Shown here one piece after another: positions 1-11,288 of a stretch of 64,000 nucleotides of DNA. Position 1 is the stretch's first letter. Every line of letters starts with the position of its first letter. The position numbers and the translations under genes are program-made. This DNA comes from Parapristionchus giblindavisi (lineage: Eukaryota; Nematoda; Chromadorea; Rhabditida; Diplogasteridae): contig CALSFV010000013.1 in assembly GCA_943737045.1 (NCBI GenBank), positions 1,505,810 through 1,569,809 of the forward strand, given 5' to 3'. A model generated the notes under the pieces. That model was not told the DNA's origin. It saw only the letters and a list, made by a program, of their open reading frames with translations, and did no database searches.

Positions 1-678
1 CTGTAGAACATCCACAATGACTATTTCTTCTTTTCCATATATACACAGATTTGTCATTTTCTTGTTCACGCACATTTTATACGGACAATACTTATTTTCC
101 GACATTCGCTTGATTATTACTGGAGTATTCTGCCACTGCTTTTGTAGATGAACAACACTGTTTCTCGTCTTCGATATGGATGGGAATTTGATCGAGATTA
201 TACTTTTGAGCTCGTTTTCAAGTAACTTTTCATGGATTTTGAAATTGAAAAATCCTTACAAAAAATTCTCTTAATCCTTTTAAAGGCATAATCCAAGCTA
301 TGTAATTTGAAACTCTTCGCTCTGGTAACACTCTCTCGTTTTATTTGTGAGTGAGAGAGTGCTACCAGAACGGAGAGCCAAACAGTTTTTTTACAGTTTA
401 ATGACCTTTATCAAGCACAGAACCATTGGGAGGGAATGGTTGCCACTAAACGACAGATTAGTCTGGGCGTGCTGAGGTCCCATACAAGGGGCTCAATTCT
501 CTTCATCTTCTTCATCCTCTGTTCAGCAATTAAGACGTTCTTCAGAATCAAAAGCCGCTACACTTGATCCTTTTCGAATAGCAAATCATGAAACAGAATT
601 GAGAAAAATTAGAGAGAGATAACCTAAGTCCTCGCTAAATACTTCGTCAACAATTGCTTGATGAAACTAAACTAGCTC
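1..678. other. Upstream region of the chemoreceptor gene
   Basis: No exon recognised. The first 100 bases contain the end of a dispersed element (ATTTTATACGG) that recurs near 5720 and 11725. A palindromic 110-bp-family copy lies at about 300-390. A stretch near 435-470 (TAAACGACnGATTAGTCTGGGC) recurs near 28800. I see no clear TATA box or spliced-leader acceptor, so the 5' end of the adjacent gene is not fixed. Confidence 0.6.
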
Positions 679-3600
679 ATGATAATTCTGTTCAGCATTC
701 AAAGGAACACTGTTGTCATCGCGAGTCTGACTGTTCATCCATTCGTTTTGTATATCCTCTATACTAAAAGATCTTCAATGCAAAGTGATATCACTTGGGG
801 TTACGTGATTGATCAGGTATTCTTATTCAAATATATTGATGTACACCCGAGCTAACGCTCTCTCGTAGATAAAGTAAGCGTGCGAGCATTACCAGAGCGG
901 CTAGTTCATGCCTTTAAGCAAAGTTTCCAGGTGGCAATGATGATCAACGGATGGTTCGTGTATTTTATGTTGCGCATTTATCCACTCCACCCGTATCCCG
1001 TGATGTACTGTGACGGACCATTGTGTCGGACTGATATCAAGACACGTTGGATAGTGGTAAGTCTATGCATATCACCAATCAGAGAATTAGGATCTTTAAA
1101 GGGAGAGTTTCCCATAAAAAAATTGATTGAAATGCCGAAAAGTTTTGAACGTGAAATTTTGTCCCACAACGAATTGACGAACTATCATACGGTAGTTTTT
1201 GAAAATCGCCATGGATATCTGCGCCGGGGCAGTGCAAAAACATAGTGAAAGAGAAAAGATAGACTGGATAGGAAGCGACTCGTCATCTATTCAATCGATT
1301 TTGGCAAATCGATGGTTGATTGGCATAAGGAATAGGCTGACATCTGATCTGTCTCATAATACAACCAGGGAATACCAAGAGATCATGAATAGGTATAGCA
1401 CTTCCCAAGCAAACATTTGTCTATTGATGGCCTAGTGGTCTACGGCGCGCTCAAAGGCCGTTGCTGACGAGTTCTACCACCCCTTTGCGTTGTGATTTTT
1501 GCTGATTTCTATGAAATATTCTAGTTCGACTTTTCCGTATGGGGATCTCCTGCGAATTTGAACATGTAATTCTCCAAGGAATACCGTCCCTTTAAAGAAA
1601 TTGAAATTTCACTTGTTAAAACATCTGTATGATGTATGATAAAATAAATTAAAGTTGTGTCATCAAGACCATATCCCTACAGTAATTTATTTGATACATT
1701 CCAGCTGATATTAAGTGCCGGAGTCGCAATTGTCGCTCCTTCTTACTGTTTTCTTCTTATGAGAATGCACGATTTGGTGGCTGCGGGAAGAACAAAACGA
1801 TTGGTGTTCCCGAGAAAGTTGGTGATGTTTATCAATACGTACATTGCTAATGTAACCTTACTACCTCGTCGTGGTATTAAATTTTATGTGTCCCTAATGT
1901 ATTCTCTGTATTTTCTTCTCATACGTTTCTGAAACCCACATACAGCTATTGTTTTTATTGACGTAGCTTCCGAAACACCGTAGGGTACATTATTCGCCAA
2001 CTTATTTATTTTAAAAAATACAATTAAAGTGCATGCATACTTATACTATTAATTTAATTACAAACAAAACGATTTTAGGACTCAGTACATCGCAACTGCT
2101 CTCATGTGCGTATTTCTCTCTGTGAACGTCGTTACGTTGGTCGAGAGCATAAAATACATTGATGACTTTAGCGACATCGAACAGGTGTGCAAAATCATCT
2201 AATTGTTTCAGCTAAAATTTAAGCATACCTAGAGTAGGCTCTAGGGTTGCCGGTTCGAATTCGAATTCGAAGAATTCGCACCCCTTTCCCATCTCTCACC
2301 CTCTCTACCCTCTCGTGTCTGGGGAGGGGGGGGGAGGCGGAGGGAGAGGAGGCAGGGACGAGATAGGAATCGAGAGAGTGAGAGAGTGCGAATAATTCGG
2401 TCTGTCCCGAACTATTCGTTCCGTCTGGCAGGTGTGTAGAATTCTTCGAAGGGAAGGGGAGAGAGGGCGCGTCTCAAACGAATTGCCGAGAGAGAAAGGA
2501 AGCGACTGAAAGGGGCACGAATTATTCGTCCTCGTTCCTGCAACCCTACTAGGCTCTTATATGCGTGATTAAACGCTTATGACATCTTGCTTGTCTCAGA
2601 AAATAGTATTTGTTAAACTAGTAGTATTTATTTTTTTATCATTTTAAAGAAGGAGACCCTGTCGATACTAAGTAAGTGGACATAATTACGGGGTAACTAC
2701 GTAGATGTAACCGTAGGGCCCTCGTAATTGAGAACCCTTGAGTTTGCATGACGGACTCCCGCAACGATTAACCCGTGGACTATTGTTTATAGTGTATGGA
2801 AATTAGCGTGAGGGTCAATGGGAACTCGGATAGACATTCTTTACATGCCTGAATAGGTGAACTTTCAATACGCATAGCAAGCTTCAAACAAATCATGATT
2901 CAGTATGAAATAGGTCTTTTGGTTCGAGTGATGAATTTCTATCATTCTACCCACCCCAGCTGTTTTATTACGAAAAAACTCGAGGGTCTCCATCTTTAAA
3001 CGCCGAAGTTGAAAACAACGAATATATCATTTGATATCACTTCAAAAAGTTGATGGTACATTTGAGAAAATCTTAATATTCTTCGCTCTGGCAACAGTCT
3101 CTCGCAGACAAGGAAAATTAGAGAGCATTGCCAGAGCGGAGCATTTCAAATTAGGTTGATGTGTGCCTTTAACTCGCTACAATCTATGTCAATGTATTTA
3201 CTATTTATGTGGTGCTACATTTTCAAAACGTGCGCACGGTGTACGAATGGTTCGAAATGTACGCCGTGCGCACGTACACGTGTGTTTTCTATACGGTGTT
3301 ACATTTTGAAAAGTGCGCCCGTTTTGAAAATGTAACACCACATTACAGATTCCTGAATTGCAATTGCTTCTCAAGCGAGGCGGACGGTTGATAATAATAG
3401 GCAAATTCGGACCGAATTTTGCCGCGTGTTCGTCCCTTTTACGTCATTTCCAACTGACAATTTCTCGTTCAGTTATTTACTCATCCTGTGCCACAGCTAT
3501 ATTCACAGTGCCTGTCCTGGTTGCTTTGACTGCTCACGCTATTCTCATCCTTGTGAGATATAACCCAGTGAGTGATCGCAGGCACACTCACAGCTAATTT

Positions 3601-4778
3601 TACTCTCCGCTCTGGCAACACTATCTCGTAAATAAAGAAAGCCTGAGAACATTGCCATAGCGGAGAGTTTAGCGGAGAAATTTTACTTGTGGTATGCCTG
3701 TAAATTACAGATAAATTTGTAACGTGTGATGAAATATAATAATGGCAGTGATAATTTCTGTATTTCAACTGTGTTTCAGAAAGATCTTCCAAGAGAAACG
3801 CTAAACGCCCAGATTCGTATAGGAGGCGCATTCTTTATTCAGGTTCATACACGTTAGTTCAGTCATAAGACCGTAGCCATGAGGTAGGTGACGTCATAAG
3901 CGTAGGCTCAGGCTTTCTGGCAAGCACCTCGGCCTACGCTTTTGCCGTCACGTTTGCCGGTAAACCAATAGCCGGTAAATACCAAAAATAGTAAAGGGCT
4001 CCTTTCGCGCGTGTGCATGTTACACCATTCACATATGGCGAACCGTTCGCTTATGAATAGATACGCTAGCGGACAAAAAGATTCATGTCACATTCATGCT
4101 TTTTGATGATATTTTTTGTTACACATGTGATATCTTCCTTTATTGTTTTCTATTGGAAATAGCAAAAATCGATAACGAGAATCGCGAATATGAAAGGCAT
4201 GAACACGTAAATACTATGAATTCATTGAGCTAACATCAGTCTTCTTCTTCTATATTTTCCCACTCGTTCTTCTATACTTCATGATGATCGTCGATACGAG
4301 AGAATGGCCCGAGTTCATTTTGATATTTCTCAGGCCGGCTATTATTGTAAGTATTTTCTTCACCAGGCCTCAAGACAAAGTAGTTTATGCATCGTTACAT
4401 TTGCCTTACGCGTCTATGCCGTCACGGGAAACATCGATACTTTTGCCTTACGCATGCGTCGACGTAAATTATGGAGTGTGTTGGGTCCCAAGTGGAAAAC
4501 CCTGATTGCCATCAGGGTTGCTGTAAAAGGCTACTGTAGGTTACGGTAGCCAACCATATTGATCGATGGTTACGGCAACATCATTAAATGATGCATTTCA
4601 GGTAATGTTAACATTAGAGTCAACAATTCGATCGTTGATATTTCTATTGAGAACTCCAGGAGTCTTTAAGGTTTGCTTGTCTGATATTGTGAAAAAGGTC
4701 ATGGATAAAAAGAAGCCTGCGCAAGTTCAACACGTTCAAAAATACGTCGAAGACGGAACTACCTTTACCTTTTTTTAA
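679..4778 (+). CDS. Seven-transmembrane chemoreceptor, Sri/Srh-like
   Basis: Predicted serpentine chemoreceptor GPCR, expected in the membrane of chemosensory neurons. Exons: 679-816, 931-1056, 1705-1838, 2079-2184, 3349-3567, 3780-3842, 4230-4346, 4602-4778. Their phases join to 1080 bases, 359 residues, close to the usual 330-350 of this class. Visible features: helix 1 with VLYILYTKRSS (about residues 12-37); a WGYVIDQ/VAMMINGW helix 2; the loop LHPYPVMYCDGPLC, typical of Sri/Srh; helix 3 (IVAPSYCFLLMRMHD); helix 4 around IATALMCVFLSVN; the IPELQLLLKRGG segment before helix 5; helix 6 (FFFYIFPLVLLYFMMI); and helix 7 near RPAIIVMLTLES followed by a basic tail. ATG 679 gives a very short N-terminus. 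An alternative is splicing at 695 from an unseen upstream exon. The exon 3 donor (GTACAT at 1839) is weak but is the only one that keeps phase. Family placement is by pattern recall; Srh is the main alternative to Sri. Confidence 0.82.
1057..1704. other. Chemoreceptor intron 2 with a tRNA-like remnant
   Basis: Around 1427-1485 the text GGCCTAGTGGTCTACGGCG and a later GAGTTCTACCACC resemble the A and B box regions of a tRNA-Leu gene. No complete cloverleaf can be folded by eye, so it is probably a tRNA-derived pseudogene or SINE fragment. Confidence 0.3.
2243..2550. mobile_element. hAT-like non-autonomous element
   Basis: A block beginning AGGGTTGCCGG and ending GCAACCCTAC is bounded by the 8-base direct repeat TAGGCTCT (2235-2242 and 2551-2558). 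Short TAGGGTTGC-type inverted termini with 8-bp duplications are typical of hAT transposons. The interior is GA/CT-rich and repeats GAATTCG-like words near both ends. It has no coding capacity and lies in chemoreceptor intron 4. Confidence 0.65.
3075..3175. repeat. Palindromic 110-bp family copy
   Basis: Arms CTTCGCTCTGGCAACAGTC and GCATTGCCAGAGCGGAGC, followed by the family end ATGTGTGCCTTTAA. It lies in chemoreceptor intron 4. Confidence 0.8.
3207..3344. mobile_element. Palindromic element abutting a splice acceptor
   Basis: Inverted arms ATGTGGTGCTACATTTTC and GAAAATGTAACACCACAT enclose a second inner palindrome of GTGCGCAC words. The right end lies 4 bases before exon 5 of the chemoreceptor gene (acceptor TTACAG ending at 3348), so the 3' part of that intron is the element itself. 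Confidence 0.7.
3597..3705. repeat. Palindromic 110-bp family copy
   Basis: TTTTACTCTCCGCTCTGGCA is mirrored by TGCCATAGCGGAGAGTTTA. It lies in chemoreceptor intron 5. Confidence 0.8.
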
Positions 4779-4945
4779 ATAATATGTTCTGCGATGTTTC
4801 GGCCGCTATGTCTAATTACAACTTTTCCAGACGATTGCTCCATCCTCTATAGCCAAGAAGTTTCGATCCCTCAGTGAGAATCAACAATAGATTGATGAAA
4901 CATATCCCTATTACCTCATGTACCCTTGTTCTGGAAAGATACATA

Positions 4946-4951
4946 AATAAA
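4946..4951 (+). other. Possible polyadenylation signal, chemoreceptor
   Basis: First AATAAA after the stop codon at 4778, 168 bases downstream on the coding strand. The context is AT-rich, so chance occurrence is possible. Confidence 0.35.
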
Positions 4952-6101
4952 TATTTTGCTACTAGCTAATCTGACAATTAATGAGACCGATTATTGAATA
5001 CAAAACCGCGTGACGCTGCGACAATTGGTTATTTTTCCTTTCGAAAGGATATAATTGTAAAATATGAGATATTTACGTAAATATTTACTTTGCTTGTGAG
5101 TCGGCTATTGTATTTGCTTGAGTTTTGAATAGATATTGAGAAAACAACCTCAAAATCTGGCATTTCTAAACATGATGTCACTATTTTTATTGCACTGTAT
5201 CCACATCTAACAATAAGTTATTTTCTATAATCATTTTAATGTACGGTTAATGCGATCACAATATTAATAGAGTATGGTATGTGGAATTACTTTTACTGAC
5301 TTTCTGTCTACACATTTTTGTCGCGAAAATATTCGCTGGAGTCCACCACTACAACGTATTTTCTAGTTACTCTGCTACAATTCCCCCTTGAAGCCATGAT
5401 GTGTGCACCTTCAAGAACAAATAGTTTTACTGATTTCTGCTCTTTAAGCCAAGAAATTTTTAAAGCAATTTTTAGCTATTTTTTTGGTTGAAAAATTGAC
5501 AAGACTGTACAAACAAAAGCAATCTTGACCGTATAAAAACACTTGTTTATTTGGTACAAGAGTAGCCAGCCACAGCCACAATGCTTTTCTAGGTTTAGAG
5601 AGAGAGCAAAAGTGAGATAGTAGGTAAATCAGAGAGAGAGCGAGGAAGGAAGGGAGGAAAACGTGGGGAGTTGATTGATAGTTCTTTCTCTGTTTAGCAG
5701 CCAGTAGCAAGGCAATTACACAAGTGCATTTTATATACAGTAAATCAGGTCGAGTTTCGCTGCAAAACGCGAAACGCGGGACGCAAGTTATCTATTTCTC
5801 TCTCTATCTACGCTCTGACTCCTTCTCTCTTTCCTCCCTCTACCGCCTGACCATTCTCTGTCCCTCTCTCCATAGTTTATATCTTTTCTGTCTGTAAATA
5901 CCAGAGCGTGGCTTAAATACAGAAAATGATAATAGATGAATTGAGAAAATATTGCCTACATTGTGTTAATCTTCGAATTTTTTTGCATCGTATGTGCTAA
6001 TTTTAACAAGTAAAAATTCTTTGAACATACGAAAAAATGATGATTGTACAATAGTTTACAAAATTCATTGATGCAATTCAAATATTAAATATAAAATTCA
6101 A
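4952..6101. other. Intergenic, convergent genes
   Basis: Lies between the 3' ends of the chemoreceptor (+) and the lipase (-). It holds an AT-rich stretch, an element at 5527-5738 described separately, and CT-rich sequence near 5790-5880. No exon was recognised. Confidence 0.6.
5527..5738. mobile_element. Short inverted-repeat element, copy 1
   Basis: Begins ACCGTATAAAAACACTTG, continues TTATTTGGTAC and a GAGAGAGC-rich centre, and ends GCAAGGCAATTACACAAG plus a TTTTATA motif. It aligns by eye over its length with 11527-11728, about 6 kb away on the other side of the lipase gene. The ends CCGTATAAAAT/ATTTTATACGG are inverted, best preserved in copy 2. Confidence 0.6.
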
Positions 6102-9100
6102 TTATTGACATCCGGCCCTTCCAAAATCGGCGACTTCTACACCGTAGTAGTGAGTGTGATCATTGATGGAGGTCTCGAATACCCTATAAAAAGAAAAAAA
6201 ATGTAAAGGTACATCCCTTTTTTCACTGATCTAACAGTGATCACCCGCAGGACTTCGTATGAATAACGGGACCGTTACCTTTTTTACCCATTATTCAAGG
6301 CACACGAAGTCCTGTGGGAAATCACTGCTAGGCTTGTGATAATTAACTTATAAACAAAGTATATTTTCAGTTTCTGAAAAATATTGGCGATAATGCGATT
6401 TGATAAACTGTTGCAAATGCACTTGTTACGACTACTTTTACAGTAATGTCTTCTTTTCTTCACCAAAATCTTTGAATATATAAATAAAGTGTAAAATAAT
6501 TAATTAAACTGAATTGGCTCACAATTGATCCGAACATTGCTTGTCTTCCTGAGCAGTGCAAACTGTGTAGGCGTCGCCGATATTCATGTCATTATTGTAG
6601 AAAACCTGAGGTTACATTCATGGAAACTTTTTTGCCATCAAGATATTTTATGAAATATAGACATAAAGACAGATGAGACATAGACACACAGGTAAGATAA
6701 CATAACATAACATAATTTATCAGGGGTCGCATAGTTGCGCTGATCAGGCGTTAGAGTGTTCATTCGTCATCAGTTAGGCTCCACCAGCGTTGTCCAGTTC
6801 TCTTCGTAATCTCGTTCCTCCATCTTTCAAGCGGTCTTCCTTGTCCTCTGTTGGATATTCGCTCATATGGTATCCAAACTGTTAATCTCCTTGTCCATCG
6901 ATTATCATCCATAGTCCTTATCTTTTTGTCCCAGTTCAGCTAGATCAGTTCAGCTAGTTCACTCTGGTGATGCTCTCTCGCTTTATTTGTCTACGACAGA
7001 GTGTTGTCAATGCTGAGAGAAAAATTGCCTTGGTGTGTGCCTTAACAAAACTTGTCCATTTATCTATCTACATATCATGTAATAAGCACTAGCGTGAGCG
7101 GTATTCTTGACCACCATTTCTGCCTACCCGTATGACATCACATTTATCGTACAAAAGCTTTGGCAGTCTTCATTGGTGTTACTCGTGAGACTGGGGGGAG
7201 GACACTTTCAATTATCAATCGAAATATCTCGTGAAGGAAATACACAGATTGAAACACATCTCAATGAACCACGCGCAACGATCACGACATTCCAAAATAT
7301 AGGACAGCGCATTTGAAAATTTCTGCAATTCTTGTGAAACAAAAAAATGGAAAAATCATTTCCCCTTTCTTCTCGACTTTTTTTCTCTTCCCGATCTTTT
7401 GTGTGCGATGAACACCACAAAAAAAGTGAAGAATGATTCTGCCATTTTTTTGCTCGACAAGAATTGAAAAAAATTTCAAATACTCTGTCCTCTAATACAT
7501 TGTCGGACCCTCTCTCCATCGTTTTACTAGAGAATATTCGCGTGATATCAAGGATTCGTTTCTCGTTTGCGTCAGTCATCTTTAGCGGTCGCCCGTTCAT
7601 TTTGCTCTGAGCATCAAGAATCCCTGCCAAGCCGGATTGGGTCACCGTGGCAGTGAGACCCAATCATGGGAAGCCAAATTCTTCGGTCATCTCCAAACTG
7701 CCTGCCCTTCTTCTCGGATTTGTGAAATCGAAGACGCGAATATGAAGATCAACGTCAGTGTTCTGGGACAGTCCGAAGTAAGAAGAGTTTTTTCCCCATG
7801 CACATCAGAGTCCTACTCTTGATAAATGTGTTTCAATCGTAATCAAGGATTCGTGTAGAGATTTGTGAGCATAAAATATCCGTTTTTTTCCGACATTTTT
7901 TTCGTTATTGTAAACCAATCCAAATACATAACAATGTAAGGCACACCATTATCTAATTTTAAACTCTGCACATTGGCAATGTTCTCTGGCTTTGTTAGTC
8001 TACGAGACTAAAGTGGAGAGCAAAATTAGCAGATGGAGACCCTCGAGGTTTTCGTAATACGACTGTTCCAATTTGCATACTTTCCTCTCTCATTTTCTCA
8101 TTATCCCTTACACCAATTACCATATAATATAAACAATAGCCAACATTCTTATCGTGGCGGGAGTCAGTCATGACTCCCGCCACGATAAGAAGAAAGAAGG
8201 AGACTCAAGGGTCTCCTTCTTTAAGGTTGCGCTGATGAATATTTACGAATAGATAATCTCGGTTACCTCGCTCTTATGGTGGACGTACTTCATGAACTCT
8301 GGTGGAACATGTGCGACCATGTCACGGTGATGCACCACACGATAAGCATTCTTGATCTGGAAGATCAAAGATCAAATATGATAGATACTAAATCAAAGCT
8401 CAAATATCAAAGATGAAAGATCGGAAGAAAAAAACTTACAATTAGCTCAATTTTGAATAGGTTTATCTGGCACTTAAACAAATTAAATTATCGACGCCAA
8501 GTTTAAAATGCGAAATGGAACCAATAATAATGGATCAATACTTTGCGTTCAGAAAATTGAAGGTGTGTTATACTCACGAGGTTATCATGGACGTTCGCGT
8601 AGGTTTGGTCTCCGGTGCGAGGCTGACCGAATGTGTATTGAGTTATCCTGAAATACTTTCTTCAGTTTTCTATCCATCACACAACATCATATTTTTTTAG
8701 TGAGCATTTTTATATTTCATATCATATAATTATTTTATTATTATTATTATTATTGTGCATGATCATTATTGTGACATTATTATACCATTACCATTATAAT
8801 ATCATATTTATATATTGCAACGGAGAGTGATCAACTAAACTCAATAACGCCTCGAAGTACTTTAGCAGCTGTAAAGTAGCAATGCGCATCTACTATACGA
8901 GCAGTCGAATTGTGAACTTGGTAAATGACACATTAACATACCTACATGGCCGCGTGGCGCAATGGATAACGCGTCTGCCTACGGAGCAGAAGATTGTAGG
9001 TTCGATCCCTACCGTGGTCGTAATCTTTTGCACGTTTTCTCATTCATTGCTGATGTGCTCTCATAGTGATAATGTTCGAGCAGGGTCGCATCTGCCTCAT

Positions 9101-11267
9101 TGGCTCAGTGGCAGAGCGTCTGTCTAGTAAACAGAAGGTCGCTGGTTCGATTCCAGCATGAGGCACCAAAGTTTTTGTATTTTACATTACATTTACATTA
9201 TAACAACTTTATTCAGCTCTTTTGGGGGTAGCTGGGTCGCCATTAGGGTTCTCCAAGGAGCGCATCGTATCTCGTGAGTTGCCCTCATCTATCCAGCTTA
9301 TCGATTGTCCAGTCGTCTTCCTCCTTCTCCTTCATACGAAATTCACAAAATCAGCGGTTCCTGCTCTAGTCTTCTCGTAGTGTGGAACAGTAGAGCTGAC
9401 CTTCCATCGGTGGCAATTGAGAGGACGCTCATCGTTATCACGAAGATTTGGAGATCCATGGTGTAGACCTTACTCCCACGGCTGGCCAATTCCGGGTTGG
9501 GAGGATCGAGTCAGGCTAGTTGGAGAAGGACGAAAATGAGAGTCGAATTTTTGTATACATTTTGAAAAACAAAACATTTTAATTCTATGCTCATCTACAA
9601 GTAACAAAATTTTCAATTTCTTCTTATAAAGCGTACAGTATTAACTTAATTTCAATTTTCTAAATGCTAAAATTCAATAAGAAATGCAGTGCCACATGAT
9701 AGCTTACTTGTCACCACTGATCCAATCAAGCGAAACGATATGGGCAGAAGCGAGCGAGGCAATAGCTCCACCTAGTGAATGACCAGTGATCTACAATATT
9801 GATCGTTAAACAATGGTTGATAGATGGTAGCAAGTTTTGTATGGAGATCCGCAAACGTGCATTCACACTACTGGTTCGACAATGTGCGATGTTAAAATGA
9901 TGAAAAGTCATTCTCCGAGATTTTGAGAACACATTATTTTCAAGCCATTTTGTTTTTAACCGCCAATTCAATGGAAAGAACAGACGAATATCGCAGAATC
10001 ATTTTTTTTTTAAATATTAATATGATTTGTTGCGAAACGTATTGTTCCAACGAATCCAATAGTATACTTTATTCGTTGACACTCACCCATAAGTCGTATC
10101 CTCTATGTTCGTCGATGAGTTGTTTCAAATCGTCACCAAGTCCACCGTCCCATAACTGAAAACATAAGCAATTACAGATATTCTAAGTAAGAGTAAAAGC
10201 ATTACTAACATCGACAAAAGCATCATTGAAGTACTTGGAGACCTTGCCACCGTCTTTGAAGTCAACCTGAAAGTTTCGTGGTGTGAAATGATTATATAAT
10301 GTTTTATAATGATATAATGTTTTAGATATAGGACAGTGCATTTGAATTTTTTTCAGCTCATAAAACATACTTTTTCTTTATTGCCTGAGCCCACGATGGA
10401 AAAAGTGAGGCTGACATAGAGGGCTTTGGATTTAATGTGCCAAGAAATAGGAAAAGCATAATTTTGCACTACTTGAATTTTTTTGTTTTGTTTGCCAAAA
10501 TATATTATATTATCATCGAATAGTGAGCAGTATCTGCTATACAATATTAAGATCGATAAAACAACAGAGAAAACTTTTACATAAGTCAATGCTCGGTATG
10601 ATCCAGAATGTCGTCGTTATACATGTATAAATTTATTTGCATGAAAGTTAGCAAACCTTCTTCTCGAAGCCAGTCTGCTGCAGTTCGACGACGAGCTGAG
10701 CAGTGTTCGTTGAACCCCTGAATCTCTTGATCTTTGATCGTTGATCGTTGATCTTTGATCTTTGATCTTTGATCTTTGATCTTTATTTCATCATCAACCT
10801 GAAGGCCAATCCGATGATCCTCTTCGACTTGTCTATAAACGTGAATCCAGAGCACTTATCATGAAAGTAGTCGCAGTTGAGAGTGACTTGAAGACTCACC
10901 TGAAAATATAGTATCTTTATTTACGCAATATATATTATACTAATAGTTAGACTTCTGTTATAGCTAACAATACGTACTTATCCTGAATTTATAGCAAAAA
11001 CCTTTTCTTACATCATAGAAGTATTCATATTTGATTATCTTTGTGAAGAGAAACGAGTTTCTAGCTATTCACACGAGGCAAAATTGTCTAGAAAAAACAA
11101 ATCGACAACTTATTAACCTTAGCTCCATTGAGTTTCTGATCGAGACACAACTGAGGAGTGTCCGAGTAAGCAGCGCCAGACAGTGGCATCATAATGTTTC
11201 TTGAAAAGGAATCACTGAAATCGGCTGCTACGAAGCCGACCAAAAGAAGAACGATGAGTAACCGCAT
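6102..11267 (-). CDS. Secreted class 3 lipase
   Basis: Triacylglycerol-lipase-type hydrolase (lipase 3 family) with a signal peptide, so secreted or lumenal. Exons on the - strand, 5' to 3': 11267-11118, 10899-10799, 10717-10657, 10266-10210, 10155-10087, 9790-9708, 8647-8578, 8356-8267, 6605-6523, 6183-6102. All phases match, giving 846 bases and 281 residues. Residues 1-19 (MRLLIVLLLVGFVAADFSD) are the signal peptide; AFRGSTNTAQL is the conserved strand/oxyanion region; ITGHSLGGA carries the nucleophile Ser151; HHRDMVAHVPP supplies the likely Asp (209); VHHKSEVFYNND carries the likely catalytic His (223/224). Paired Cys near the C-terminus (YTVCTAQEDKQC) match C. elegans lipase-class-3 proteins. 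ATG 11267 follows CAG directly, suggesting spliced-leader acceptance. Introns carry a tRNA pair, a LINE remnant and several palindromic elements. Function by family; substrate unknown. Confidence 0.93.
6231..6331. mobile_element. Palindromic element in last lipase intron
   Basis: CAGTGATCACCCGCAGGACT is mirrored by AGTCCTGTGGGAAATCACTG, with a GGTAAAAAAGG-like centre. A partial second copy is at 43630-43700. Confidence 0.75.
6690..6945 (-). mobile_element. RTE-type LINE 3' remnant
   Basis: On the - strand the sequence encodes DDNRWTRRLTVW, GQGRPLERWRNEI and TGQRWW, the C-terminal signature of RTE-clade endonuclease/reverse transcriptases. It ends after a stop in a short tandem TTATG repeat, the expected LINE tail. 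It is a truncated, non-functional fragment in the same orientation as the lipase gene in whose intron it lies. Confidence 0.8.
6950..7048. repeat. Palindromic 110-bp family copy, decayed
   Basis: Diverged arms (CACTCTGGTGATGCTCTCTC ... GTGTTGTCAATGCTGAGAG) and the family end GGTGTGTGCCTTAA. It lies in a lipase intron. Confidence 0.6.
7938..8033. repeat. Palindromic 110-bp family copy
   Basis: Starts AAGGCACACC, has TCTAATTTTAAACTCTGCAC and TGGAGAGCAAAATTAGC as arms. It lies in a lipase intron. Confidence 0.7.
8148..8189. repeat. Perfect 19-bp hairpin
   Basis: CTTATCGTGGCGGGAGTCA, a GTCA loop, and its exact reverse complement. A second shorter palindrome (AAGAAGGAGAC ... GTCTCCTTCTT) follows about 10 bases later. 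Both are intronic in the lipase gene. Confidence 0.9.
8948..9020 (+). tRNA. tRNA-Arg (ACG), copy 1
   Basis: Decodes CGU/CGC arginine. A 73-base intronless cloverleaf: acceptor GGCCGCG with CGTGGTC, discriminator G, anticodon loop CTACGGA (ACG), and T arm GTAGG-TTCGATC-CCTAC. A CTTTTG run follows as a weak RNA polymerase III terminator. It lies antisense in a lipase intron. Confidence 0.97.
9094..9165 (+). tRNA. tRNA-Thr (AGT), copy 1
   Basis: Decodes ACU/ACC threonine. A 72-base intronless cloverleaf: acceptor GCCTCAT with ATGAGGC, discriminator A, anticodon loop CTAGTAA (AGT), and T loop TTCGATT. GTTTTTG follows as terminator. It starts 73 bases after the Arg gene. Confidence 0.97.
9215..9530. 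repeat. Dispersed repeat shared with 44290-44410
   Basis: TTAGGGTTCTCCAAGGAG and flanking GTAGCTGGGTCGCCA are found inverted near 44325-44355. It is unclassified, possibly a retroelement end, and intronic in the lipase gene. Confidence 0.5.
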
Positions 11268-11288
11268 CTGTAATGGCACTTGCTATTG

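Noticed and set aside
4281..4549. Open frames overlapping chemoreceptor exon 7 and its intron
   Set aside because: Other frames of the exon 4230-4346, which fits the receptor in the adjacent phase.
7208..7663. 151-codon - strand frame inside a lipase intron
   Set aside because: No family, no signal peptide, no matching exons; ends in low-complexity sequence.
8882..9127. Open frames over the tRNA cassettes reading HGRVAQWITRLPTEQ
   Set aside because: They are translations of the tRNA-Arg gene, repeated at all three cassettes.
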